From contig DCMK01000017.1 of assembly GCA_002321395.1 (NCBI GenBank), positions 1-15,723 of the forward strand: a stretch of 15,723 nucleotides of DNA, read 5' to 3'. Origin of the DNA: Caryophanales bacterium UBA1624. Lineage in GTDB: Bacteria; Bacillota_I; Bacilli_A; RFN20; CAG-826. Shown piece after piece: positions 6,145 to 12,284 of this stretch (position 1 is the first letter of the stretch; every line of letters starts with the position of its first letter). The position numbers and the translations under genes were made by a program. The notes under the pieces were generated by a model. The model saw only the letters and a list, made by a program, of their open reading frames with translations. It did no database searches and was not told where the DNA came from.

Positions 6145-6631
6145 ATTTTATGCGGGTCGTGATTCCTCTTTCATCGACCGAATAGATTTCTTCGTAACGA
6201 GAACAGGCTTCTTCGCTGAGCGGTTCGTATTCTTTTTTGAGGCGTTCCATCGCTTCGATGGGAACCACCCTTCCTTTTCTGGATAAGTTGCGTTCAAGGC
6301 TGACGGGGTAGGGGACGTCGAACCAAACCAACACCAATTTGTCATAGTGGGCTTCGGCGAGGTTCGCGTAATAAATCCGGAAATAGTTGCTAAGGTTGGT
6401 GGAGTCGCCGATGACGGTGATGTCTTCGCCTTTTTCGTGAGCCAGGATCTGACGTTTGAACTCTTCCCAAATAAGCTTCGGGTTCGACTGGTCCCCGGCG
6501 TCTCCATTCAGCTTTTCGCGGATGTCGTCGCTTGCGACGATCTCCACGTTCGAGTGCTCGTTTTGGTATTTTTTCGCCCACGTCGACTTCCCTGATCCGG
6601 GCATCGCTGAGAGGAGGATGAAAGTTGCCAT
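6143..6631 (-). CDS. P-loop kinase related to the kinase domain of T4 polynucleotide kinase (AAA_33)
   Basis: This is a complete 162-residue single-domain protein. The order matches the T4 Pnk kinase domain. Walker A is MPGSGKSTWAK (10-20; T4 has CPGSGKSTWA). Then come a VASDDIREKL motif (32-41), a GDSTNLS strand (75-81; T4 has SDTNL), and FDVPYPVSLERNLSRKG (104-120, T4 FDVPWTELVKRNSKRG), which includes the arginine lid. VVPIEAMERLKKEY (122-135) follows. No phosphatase or ligase domain is fused, so the target may be an RNA/DNA 5'-OH end or a small hydroxyl compound. The start has no Shine-Dalgarno site, and a TAAGAT box ends 6 nt before the ATG. The same protein class occurs, truncated, at 1-243, so the genome carries at least two. 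Confidence 0.85.
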   Translation of the reverse strand: MATFILLSAMPGSGKSTWAKKYQNEHSNVEIVASDDIREKLNGDAGDQSNPKLIWEEFKRQILAHEKGEDITVIGDSTNLSNYFRIYYANLAEAHYDKLVLVWFDVPYPVSLERNLSRKGRVVPIEAMERLKKEYEPLSEEACSRYEEIYSVDERGITTRIK

Positions 6632-6637
6632 GCGGGT

Positions 6638-6643
6638 ATCTTA
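6638..6643 (-). promoter_or_regulatory. -10 box of the complete P-loop kinase
   Basis: On the minus strand TAAGAT lies 6 nt before the ATG at 6631, so +1 falls on the A of the start codon. It matches four of six consensus bases and no clear -35 is seen, so the call leans on the repeated spacing seen elsewhere in the window. It is divergent from the promoter at 6691. Confidence 0.4.
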
Positions 6644-6690
6644 CGGCCAGAGCGTTGAGAATTCCATTACTATCACTTTCCTCTCTGCCC

Positions 6691-6696
6691 CATAAT
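6691..6696 (+). promoter_or_regulatory. -10 box of the serine dehydratase gene
   Basis: CATAAT ends 7 nt before the ATG at 6704, predicting a transcript starting about 1 nt before the codon. A purine run (AAGAGGG) abuts the ATG with no spacer, which is too close to work as a Shine-Dalgarno site. The -35 region is weak. Confidence 0.45.
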
Positions 6697-6703
6697 AAGA
6701 GGG

Positions 6704-7936
6704 ATGAAATCCCTTTCTTCCTTATTTCGCTTAGGACCTGGGCCTAGCTCCAGCCATACCATAGCGCCCCATTTGGCGGCCAAGCGATTTTACGCCTTGG
6801 TGGAAAAACAAAGGCCGGATCGTTTTATCGCGACCTTCTATGGCTCCCTTGCTTATACGGCGATTGGGCATGGGTCCTCGAAGGCCGTTTCCGATGTTTT
6901 CGCCCCCTTCCCTTGTCAAATCATCCTCGATAAAGAGACAAAGGTCCCCCATCCTTTGACGATGAACTTTCAGGCCTTTCATGGCGAATGCCTGATCAAG
7001 AGCGTTACTTACCGTTCTTTGGGCGGGGGCGAGATCAGTTCCGAGGAGGATGAAGGGGCGAACGAGAAGGACATTTATCCCTTTTCCTCTTTTGAACAAA
7101 TAAAAGCCTTTTTGAAAGCCGAAAATCTCGCAAATCTCAAGGATTTTTGTCTTCGTTTTGAGGATCATTCGATCGATTCTTATTTGCTTTCTTGCGTGAA
7201 GGCGATGTTTCGTTGCGTCGAAAACGGCTTGCGGGCGGAAGGAAAGATCCCGGCGAACTCAAATCCGAGGCTTCAGCTGAACCGTGTGGCCGGCGACATT
7301 TTCTCCCAGGCTTCTTCTTTGGCCCACGAAGACGGGAGGAACTTTCTTTTGATGACCTCTTATGCCTATGCGGTCGCCGAAAGCAATGCATGTGGGGAGC
7401 GGATCGTGACTTGCCCAACCTGCGGGGCGAGCGGGGTTTTGCCTGCGGTTTTGTATTTTGAACACAAGCAGCGCAAGGTCCCATTGTCGAGAATTCGCGA
7501 TAGCCTTTATGTAGCGGGCGTATTTGGGAATTTGGTGAAGCAAAATTCCTCGATCGCCGGATCCGTTGGGGGATGCCAAGCCGAAATCGGCACTGCTTCC
7601 TCCATGGCCGCCGCAACGCTTTGCTACCTCCACGGGCTGAGCCTTTACCAATGCGAGTATGCGGCCGAATGCGCCATGGAGCATTTTTTGGGGCTCAGCT
7701 GCGATCCCGTTGACGGCTATGTGATCATCCCTTGCATCGAAAGGAACGGCATGGGCGCATGTCGGGCCTACACCTCCTACCTTTATGCGCGTTCCATCGC
7801 CCCCATCCGCTCCAATCAGGTGCGCTTTGACGACGTGGTCGTGGCCATGAAGCTGACGGGCGATTCCTTGAACCAAGAGTATAAAGAAACGGCTCTGGGA
7901 GGGTTGGCTAAGATTCTGGCGGAGAAGCGTTGCTGA
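6704..7936 (+). CDS. sdaA: L-serine dehydratase (L-serine ammonia-lyase), single-chain iron-sulfur type
   Basis: The enzyme converts L-serine to pyruvate and ammonia in the cytoplasm using an oxygen-sensitive [4Fe-4S] cluster. The 410-residue chain joins the beta domain (FRLGPGPSSSHT at residues 8-19, the family hallmark) to the catalytic alpha domain. Cluster cysteines are C291 (GGCQAEIG), C333 (MEHFLGLSCDPVDGY) and C344 (IIPCIERNGMGA). The 42 and 11 residue spacings equal those recalled for the Legionella enzyme (C343, C385, C396). The last residue is C410, matching the C-terminal cysteine that in Legionella folds back into the active site as an intrinsic competitive inhibitor. At 410 residues the chain is shorter than the roughly 455 usual for such fused enzymes. 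The gene is transcribed alone, divergent from the kinase gene, and probably leaderless. Requirement for the cluster suggests an anaerobic or low-oxygen host. Confidence 0.95.
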   Translation: MKSLSSLFRLGPGPSSSHTIAPHLAAKRFYALVEKQRPDRFIATFYGSLAYTAIGHGSSKAVSDVFAPFPCQIILDKETKVPHPLTMNFQAFHGECLIKSVTYRSLGGGEISSEEDEGANEKDIYPFSSFEQIKAFLKAENLANLKDFCLRFEDHSIDSYLLSCVKAMFRCVENGLRAEGKIPANSNPRLQLNRVAGDIFSQASSLAHEDGRNFLLMTSYAYAVAESNACGERIVTCPTCGASGVLPAVLYFEHKQRKVPLSRIRDSLYVAGVFGNLVKQNSSIAGSVGGCQAEIGTASSMAAATLCYLHGLSLYQCEYAAECAMEHFLGLSCDPVDGYVIIPCIERNGMGACRAYTSYLYARSIAPIRSNQVRFDDVVVAMKLTGDSLNQEYKETALGGLAKILAEKRC

Positions 7937-7962
7937 CCCGTCTTTTAACCCCCACGCGAATT

Positions 7963-7971
7963 TGATAAAAT
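7963..7971 (+). promoter_or_regulatory. Extended -10 promoter of the kinase-like gene
   Basis: TGATAAAAT is an extended -10 (TG, one base, TAAAAT at 7966-7971). The box ends 10 nt before the ATG at 7982, predicting a leader of about 4 nt. There is no Shine-Dalgarno site and the -35 region is only T-rich. Confidence 0.5.
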
Positions 7972-7981
7972 AAACGGGATT

Positions 7982-8575
7982 ATGGAAGAACGTTCTCTGA
8001 TTATCAAAAACAAAAAATTTGTCGTCAAAAGCGTTCGCGCTTCCCATCCAGACCACGAATCCCTCGTCGCCACGTGGAGCGGAAGGACGTATCTGGTCCG
8101 CGTTTTCTTCGTGCCGGAGATGTTCGACAAAGCCATGGCCGACTACAAAACCCTGAAACACGCGGGGATCAACATGGCCAAAATCTGCTTCCATGATGAT
8201 CCGGCCCACGTGATTGTCTTCGACTATTTCCCAGAGGAAGATTGTCTCAGCGTCCTTTCCAAAGGCCCGATAGAAGACCGTTACTTCGAAGCCCTCTTCG
8301 CTTTGTACCGCTTCGCCCGCTTTTCGAAAGTGGCTTTGGACTGGCAGCCCCAAAACTTCATGCTCCGTGGCAGCCAGATGTTCTACCTCCCCACGAAATG
8401 GGAAAAGCTGACCGATGAAAACCCGCTGGAGAAAACGGGGCTTCGATATTGGTTCTTGGGCGAAGAAGGAAGGGCGTTGCTCACCCGCAAGGGCTATAAG
8501 CTGGATGGGCTTCCCTCTTTGTCCGAACTGGAAGTCAACAAGGCATTGGTTCTAAAAACCGTCCGTTATTGGTGA
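7982..8575 (+). CDS. Small kinase-fold-like protein, possibly a pseudokinase
   Basis: I do not recognise a named family. The 197-residue protein shows the order of a protein kinase/APH-type fold in reduced form. A beta hairpin (residues 6-43) ends in YLVRVFF with R40 where the beta-3 lysine would be. ADYKTLKHAGI has D54 where the helix-C Glu would be, and a hinge-like VIVFDYF (77-83) follows. The catalytic-loop-like LDWQPQNFM (119-127) has D120 and N125 in the D-x4-N spacing of DLKPEN. The expected metal-binding DFG about 13 residues later is absent; the segment reads FYLPTKW. A glycine-rich nucleotide loop is also not evident. If the alignment is right the protein may bind a partner or nucleotide without normal catalysis. 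The gene has its own near-leaderless promoter and a terminator, and lies next to the queuosine unit without obvious link. ORF reality is well supported; the fold is a guess. Confidence 0.6.
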   Translation: MEERSLIIKNKKFVVKSVRASHPDHESLVATWSGRTYLVRVFFVPEMFDKAMADYKTLKHAGINMAKICFHDDPAHVIVFDYFPEEDCLSVLSKGPIEDRYFEALFALYRFARFSKVALDWQPQNFMLRGSQMFYLPTKWEKLTDENPLEKTGLRYWFLGEEGRALLTRKGYKLDGLPSLSELEVNKALVLKTVRYW

Positions 8576-8576
8576 G

Positions 8577-8601
8577 AAAAAGAGGCCGAGAGGCCTTTTT
8601 T
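8577..8601 (+). terminator. Rho-independent terminator after the kinase-like gene
   Basis: AAAAAGAGGCC and GGCCTTTTTT form a 10-bp stem with one G-U pair around a GAGA loop, ending in a T-run. It directly follows the TGA stop and isolates the queuosine unit downstream. Confidence 0.88.
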
Positions 8602-8602
8602 G

Positions 8603-8631
8603 TTGCCAATTCTCTCCCGTCCGCCTACTAT
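8603..8631 (+). promoter_or_regulatory. Promoter of the queT riboswitch transcript
   Basis: TTGCCA (8603-8608), exactly 17 bp, then TACTAT (8626-8631). The predicted start at about 8638 lies just before the riboswitch stem at 8642, which supports both calls. Confidence 0.65.
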
Positions 8632-8641
8632 ATCGCTCGCA

Positions 8642-8682
8642 AAAGCTGTTGCCTCGGAACCCAGCTTTAAAAAATCAGGAGG
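8642..8682 (+). promoter_or_regulatory. preQ1-I riboswitch controlling queT translation
   Basis: P1 is a perfect 7-bp stem, AAAGCTG (8642-8648) with CAGCTTT (8662-8668). The 13-nt loop ends in AACC, like the family loop that carries the preQ1-pairing cytosine. An A-run (8669-8674) then lies where the class I A-rich tail occurs. Loop bases CCT (8652-8654) can pair with AGG (8677-8679), at the same offsets as the UAG/CUA pseudoknot helix of the B. subtilis queC-type riboswitch as I remember it. AGG is part of the AGGAGG Shine-Dalgarno site (8677-8682), so ligand binding should hide it and block translation of queT. P1 is 2 bp longer than the common 5 bp. Position in front of a queuosine-precursor transporter agrees fully. 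Confidence 0.75.
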
Positions 8683-8689
8683 TCTCTTT

Positions 8690-9220
8690 ATGACCGATAC
8701 AACTCGTTTGGTCCGATCCGTCGTAGACAATGGGCTCATCGCGGCCCTCTACTTCGTTTTGACCATCTTCGTTCCCGCCGTTTCTTTTCAAATGTTCAAT
8801 TTCCGCATCGGCGAAGTTTTGGTTCTTCTTTGTTTCTGGAGGCCGGATTTCGGGATCGGCTTGACGGTTGGGTGCTTGCTTTCCAATTTCTTCGGAGCCG
8901 CGACGGGGCAAACGGCCTTCATCGATATGCTGATGGGCACAGGCGGAACGATCCTCTCGGTCCTCTGCGTCTCCTATTTATCGCCCCGGCTTTTGGCCGC
9001 TTGCTTCTACCCCCCTTTGTTCAACGGGATCTTGGTGGGCCTCATGCTTTATTATTTCTATGACTTCGGAAGCATCGCCCTATGGGTCGAAATGGGCTGG
9101 GTGGCTTTGGGCGAATTGACCATTATTTTGATCGGCTATCTCCTTTGGATGGGCTTGAAGCGAGGCAAATGGTTTTTCTCTTTCCTCCGGCCCACTCGCC
9201 ATGAGCTGGTCCGCTGGTAA
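8690..9220 (+). CDS. queT: QueT family queuosine-precursor transporter
   Basis: This 176-residue membrane protein has about five hydrophobic segments. The first runs from residue 14, then FNFRIGEVLVLLCFW, a GIGLTVGCLLSNFFG segment, DMLMGTGGTILSVLCVSYL and WVALGELTIILIGYLLW. The FxFRIGE and GLxxGCxxxN motifs match the QueT family as recalled. It is thought to be the substrate-binding (S) subunit of an ECF-type transporter bringing in preQ1, preQ0 or queuine; the energising ECF module must be encoded elsewhere. ATG 8690 is chosen over the in-frame upstream start at 8600 because it follows AGGAGG and the upstream region is promoter and riboswitch. Translation should fall when preQ1 is abundant. 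It sits 40 bp upstream of tgt with no terminator between, so read-through into tgt-queA-queH is likely. Confidence 0.88.
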   Translation: MTDTTRLVRSVVDNGLIAALYFVLTIFVPAVSFQMFNFRIGEVLVLLCFWRPDFGIGLTVGCLLSNFFGAATGQTAFIDMLMGTGGTILSVLCVSYLSPRLLAACFYPPLFNGILVGLMLYYFYDFGSIALWVEMGWVALGELTIILIGYLLWMGLKRGKWFFSFLRPTRHELVRW

Positions 9221-9222
9221 GA

Positions 9223-9251
9223 TTGCCCTTTCGACCCGATGTGATTAGAAT
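9223..9251 (+). promoter_or_regulatory. tgt promoter producing a near-leaderless mRNA
   Basis: TTGCCC (9223-9228), exactly 17 bp, then TAGAAT (9246-9251). The -10 ends 9 nt before the ATG at 9261, so the mRNA should start about 3 nt upstream of the codon and cannot hold a Shine-Dalgarno site. It starts right after the queT stop, giving tgt-queA-queH expression independent of the riboswitch. Confidence 0.65.
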
Positions 9252-9260
9252 TTCCCTGCT

Positions 9261-10385
9261 ATGCAGGGATTTTCTTTAGAGATTAAGCACATCGATGCCA
9301 AGACGGGGGCCCGCTATGGGATTCTCCACACTTGGCATGGGGACGTGGAGGTCCCCATGTTTATGCCGGTTGGCACCAACGCGACGGTGAAGACTTTGTC
9401 CCCGGAGCAGGTCGCCGCCTGCGGATCCGGGGTCGTTTTGGCCAACACCTATCACCTTCATCTCCGGCCCGGGGAGGAGATCGTGAAAAAAGCGGGGGGC
9501 TTGCATGAATTCATGAATTACCACGGCCCCATCCTCACCGACTCGGGCGGATTCCAAGTCTTCTCCCTTTCCTCGCGGAGGAAGATCACGGAGGAAGGCG
9601 TGACTTTCCAAAATGAGATCGATGGACGGAGGGAGTTTTTTTCTCCTGAAGAGGCGATCCGGATCGAAGAGGCGTTGGGCGCGGACATCATCATGTCCTT
9701 CGACGAATGCATCCCCTATCCCGCAAGCAAAGAATACGTCGCTAAATCCACGGAGAGGACCCTTCGATGGGCCGCTAGGGGGCTGAAAGCCCACACGCGC
9801 CCCGATCAAGCCCTTTTCGGCATCGTCCAAGGCGGGGAATTCCAGGATCTGCGTTACCATGCCGCCCAAGAGCTCGCCAAAATGGATTTCCCCGGATACT
9901 CCATCGGCGGGACGTCCATCGGCGAGCCCAAAGACGTTTGCTTTCGGATGATGAAGGACGCGGTCCGCTACCTGCCCTTGGGAAAACCCCGCTATCTTAT
10001 GGGCGTTGGATCCATCGATTACATCCTCGAAGGAATCCAAGACGGCATCGATATGTTCGACTGCGTCTTGCCTACCCGCCTTGCCCGGCATGGAGCCTTG
10101 ATGACGAGCCGAGGGAGAATCAACATCCAACGGGCCCAGTACAAAGAAGACTTCACGCCCTTGGATCCCCATTGCGATTGCTATACCTGCACCCATTACA
10201 CGAAAGCCTATCTACACCATCTTTACAAAGCGAACGAGGAATTCGGCAAAACGCTGAACTCGATCCACAACATCCGTTTCCTCATCCGCCTCGTCGAAGG
10301 GGCGAGGAAGGCCATCCAAGAGGACCGCTTCCTTGAGTACAAAGAGCAAGTCTATGCCGCCTATGGCGACAAAAGGGGTTTCTAA
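9261..10385 (+). CDS. tgt: tRNA-guanine transglycosylase (bacterial type)
   Basis: The enzyme exchanges guanine at tRNA wobble position 34 for preQ1 in Asn, Asp, His and Tyr tRNAs. At 374 residues it has the normal bacterial length. The general acid/base Asp is in ILTDSGGFQVFSL (D94) and the nucleophile is in IDMFDCVLPTR (D267, aligning with E. coli D264). FGIVQGG (186-192) is present. The zinc site is C305, C307, C310 and H336 (CDCYTC plus NSIHN), at a constant +3 offset from E. coli. The base-pocket stretch is GGTSIGE (216-222), where well-studied preQ1 enzymes have GGLAVGE; the valine equivalent is I220, still bulky, as expected for preQ1 rather than queuine use. Its stop codon is followed immediately by the queA ATG with no gap. 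Confidence in the enzyme is very high; base specificity is inferred. Confidence 0.97.
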   Translation: MQGFSLEIKHIDAKTGARYGILHTWHGDVEVPMFMPVGTNATVKTLSPEQVAACGSGVVLANTYHLHLRPGEEIVKKAGGLHEFMNYHGPILTDSGGFQVFSLSSRRKITEEGVTFQNEIDGRREFFSPEEAIRIEEALGADIIMSFDECIPYPASKEYVAKSTERTLRWAARGLKAHTRPDQALFGIVQGGEFQDLRYHAAQELAKMDFPGYSIGGTSIGEPKDVCFRMMKDAVRYLPLGKPRYLMGVGSIDYILEGIQDGIDMFDCVLPTRLARHGALMTSRGRINIQRAQYKEDFTPLDPHCDCYTCTHYTKAYLHHLYKANEEFGKTLNSIHNIRFLIRLVEGARKAIQEDRFLEYKEQVYAAYGDKRGF

Positions 10386-11450
10386 ATGAACATCGAGCTT
10401 TTCGATTATGATTTGCCGAAGGAACTGATCGCCCAAAGCCCGCTTCCGGATCGCGACCAATGCCGATTGATGGTGGTGGACCGCGAGCATAAAACCATCG
10501 AAAACAAGCGCTTTGCGGACATCGTCTCTTATCTGAAGCCGGGAGATGTTTTGGTGCGCAACAACACCAAGGTCCTCCCCGCTCGTTTGATTGGGGTGAA
10601 AGTCGAAACGAAAGGGAAGGTCGAGGTCCTCCTCCTCCACCCAGTCGATGGGGAAGAAGATGTCTGGGAATGCTTGGTGGGCAACGCCCACTCTGTCCGC
10701 GTTGGGAGCAACTGCTCCTTCGGCGATGGCGTTTTGACCTGCACCTGCGTGAAGGTCCTCCCCGAAGGGCTGCGGCACATGAAATTCCATTACCAAGGGA
10801 TTTTCTTGGAAGTGCTCGACCGCCTGGGCCTCATGCCTTTGCCCCCGTACATCAAAAAGCAGTGCGAGAACAATTCCGACTATCAGACCGTTTACGCCAA
10901 AGTCCCTGGGTCTGCCGCCGCCCCGACGGCCGGATTCCATTTCACCGAGACCCTTTTCCAAAAGCTCCGTCTCATGGGCGTGGAAGTGGTGGACGTCACC
11001 CTCGATATCGGCCTTGGCACGTTCCGTCCGGTCGAGGTGCAGGATACCAAAGACCATCATATGCACGTGGAGACTTACCGCATGGGCAAAGAAGCCGCGG
11101 AGGCGCTCAACAAGGCGAAGCAAGAAAGCCGGAGGATCATCGCCGTCGGGACGACTTCGGTCCGCACTTTGGAGTCGGTTTACGCCAAATTCGGCCGTTT
11201 CGAAGAAACTAGCGGCTCCACGGGGATCTTCATTTCCCCGGGCTATGAATACAAAGCCGTGGATGCTTTGATCACCAACTTCCATCTGCCCAAATCCACC
11301 TTGGTGATGTTGGTATCGGCCTTCATGGGGAGGAAGTGGACGCTGCATTGCTACCAGGAAGCGGTGAAGGAGAAGTACCGTTTCTTCAGCTTCGGGGATG
11401 CGATGTTCATCTACGGGAAATACGATTATTCCCACAACGCGGAAGACTAA
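10386..11450 (+). CDS. queA: S-adenosylmethionine:tRNA ribosyltransferase-isomerase
   Basis: QueA transfers and rearranges the ribose of S-adenosylmethionine onto preQ1 in tRNA, forming epoxyqueuosine. The 354-residue protein covers the full family length. It starts with FDYDLPKELIAQSPLPDRD, then shows VRNNTKVLPARLIG, PLPPYIK, the conserved AAPTAGFHFTE segment (about 178-188), LDIGLGTFRPV, and near the end ITNFHLPKSTLVMLVSAFMG and YRFFSFGDAMFI, all typical of QueA. The start codon directly abuts the tgt stop, and an AAAAGGGG site lies inside the end of tgt, so the genes are co-transcribed and likely coupled. queH follows after 1 nt. Confidence 0.97.
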   Translation: MNIELFDYDLPKELIAQSPLPDRDQCRLMVVDREHKTIENKRFADIVSYLKPGDVLVRNNTKVLPARLIGVKVETKGKVEVLLLHPVDGEEDVWECLVGNAHSVRVGSNCSFGDGVLTCTCVKVLPEGLRHMKFHYQGIFLEVLDRLGLMPLPPYIKKQCENNSDYQTVYAKVPGSAAAPTAGFHFTETLFQKLRLMGVEVVDVTLDIGLGTFRPVEVQDTKDHHMHVETYRMGKEAAEALNKAKQESRRIIAVGTTSVRTLESVYAKFGRFEETSGSTGIFISPGYEYKAVDALITNFHLPKSTLVMLVSAFMGRKWTLHCYQEAVKEKYRFFSFGDAMFIYGKYDYSHNAED

Positions 11451-11451
11451 A

Positions 11452-12144
11452 ATGCCCCCAAAAAGGAACTACTACCAAGAATCTTTGAAGGAAATCGCTT
11501 CTTTGCCGAAGGGCAAGAAGCCGACTTTCCTTCTGCATGTTTGCTGCGGCCCCTGCGCGACCTTCCCCCTCCTTTTCCTTTGCCCCCACTTTGATTTGAC
11601 CCTTTATTATGACAACTCCAACATCTTCCCGGAGGAAGAGTTCTACCGTAGGAGAGGGGAATTGGAAAAGCTGCTGGACGCTTATCGAAGCGACTATGGG
11701 TTCGAAATCCACCTGATCAAGCCTCCTTATGACCATTCTCTCTATATGAAGGATTTGCGCGCCTACGCGCAGGAAAAGGAAGGGGGCAAACGCTGCCTGC
11801 TCTGTTACCGAAAGAGGATGGAAGAGGCCTTCGACTACGCGGACAGCCATGGCTTCGACTATTTTGCGACGGTCATGAGCATCTCCCGGCAAAAGGACTC
11901 CGAAGCCCTCAACCGCATTGGGGAGGAGCTGGAAAAAAGCCACGTCCACACGAAGTATTTCTATAGCGACTTCAAGAAGAGCAACGGTCAGCTGTATAGT
12001 CAGAACCTCAGGAAGCATTACGCCCTCTACAATCAGCTTTACTGCGGCTGCGAGTATTCCTTGGAGGAGGGGAAAAGGCGCCTTATCCAAGAAGGGAAAG
12101 ACCCGGAATCCATCCTCCCAAAAAATCAAAAAACAAAAGAATAA
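11452..12144 (+). CDS. queH: Epoxyqueuosine reductase QueH
   Basis: QueH carries out the last step, reducing epoxyqueuosine in tRNA to queuosine, and is unrelated to the cobalamin enzyme QueG. The 230-residue protein carries the family cysteine sets: HVCCGPC (C31, C32), KRCLLCYRKRM (C115, C118) and LYCGCEYSL (C198, C200), part of which bind the Fe-S cluster in characterised QueH. ALYNQLYCGC and the MSISRQKD segment are also family-like. The start is ATG 11452, one base after the queA stop, with a weak GGAAGA site; a longer in-frame opening from 11398 would overlap queA by over 50 bases and is rejected. The Lys-rich tail (PKNQKTKE) is poorly conserved. The unit ends at the terminator at 12191. 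Confidence 0.95.
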   Translation: MPPKRNYYQESLKEIASLPKGKKPTFLLHVCCGPCATFPLLFLCPHFDLTLYYDNSNIFPEEEFYRRRGELEKLLDAYRSDYGFEIHLIKPPYDHSLYMKDLRAYAQEKEGGKRCLLCYRKRMEEAFDYADSHGFDYFATVMSISRQKDSEALNRIGEELEKSHVHTKYFYSDFKKSNGQLYSQNLRKHYALYNQLYCGCEYSLEEGKRRLIQEGKDPESILPKNQKTKE

Positions 12145-12155
12145 AAAGACAAAAG

Positions 12156-12174
12156 TTTGTGCATTGTGCACAAA
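12156..12174. repeat. Perfect 8-bp inverted repeat downstream of queH
   Basis: TTTGTGCA, a TTG spacer, then TGCACAAA. It begins 11 bp after the queH stop in A-rich DNA. There is no T-run on the plus strand, so it is not a standard terminator for queH. It could be a protein-binding dyad or an mRNA 3'-end hairpin that protects the transcript. Confidence 0.6.
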
Positions 12175-12190
12175 AAATAAGGCAAGGAAC

Positions 12191-12220
12191 AAAAAGGCTC
12201 GATGGGGCCTTTTCTTTTTT
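12191..12220 (+). terminator. Rho-independent terminator of the queuosine unit
   Basis: AAAAAGGCTC (12191-12200), loop GATG, then GGGCCTTTT with a further CTTTTTT. The stem has about nine pairs including one G-U. It ends transcription before the S10 promoter. Confidence 0.85.
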
Positions 12221-12284
12221 GCCACCATTGTCATCGAAAAAGGCAAAACTTTCGGTGTGATGTGAAAAAAATTGAAAAATGCAC

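Noticed and set aside
7259..8353. Long minus-strand open frame across the serine dehydratase and kinase-like genes
   Set aside because: Long antisense frames are common in this G/C-rich coding DNA. This one crosses a promoter and two plus-strand genes, and its translation has no recognisable motif.
8600..8689. N-terminal extension of QueT from 8600
   Set aside because: This stretch is the promoter and preQ1 riboswitch; ATG 8690 follows AGGAGG and matches the family start.
10706..10719. GGAGCAACTGCTCC palindrome resembling the glnA dyad arm
   Set aside because: It is inside the queA coding sequence, its centre differs from the dyads, and it is explained by codons for conserved-length protein sequence.
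10212..11435. Minus-strand open frame of 407 codons opposite queA
   Set aside because: It is the mirror of a fully recognisable queA; its translation shows no domain and there is no promoter or ribosome site.
11398..11451. Upstream start for QueH inside queA
   Set aside because: It would overlap queA by over 50 bases with no family similarity; ATG 11452 is one base after the queA stop.
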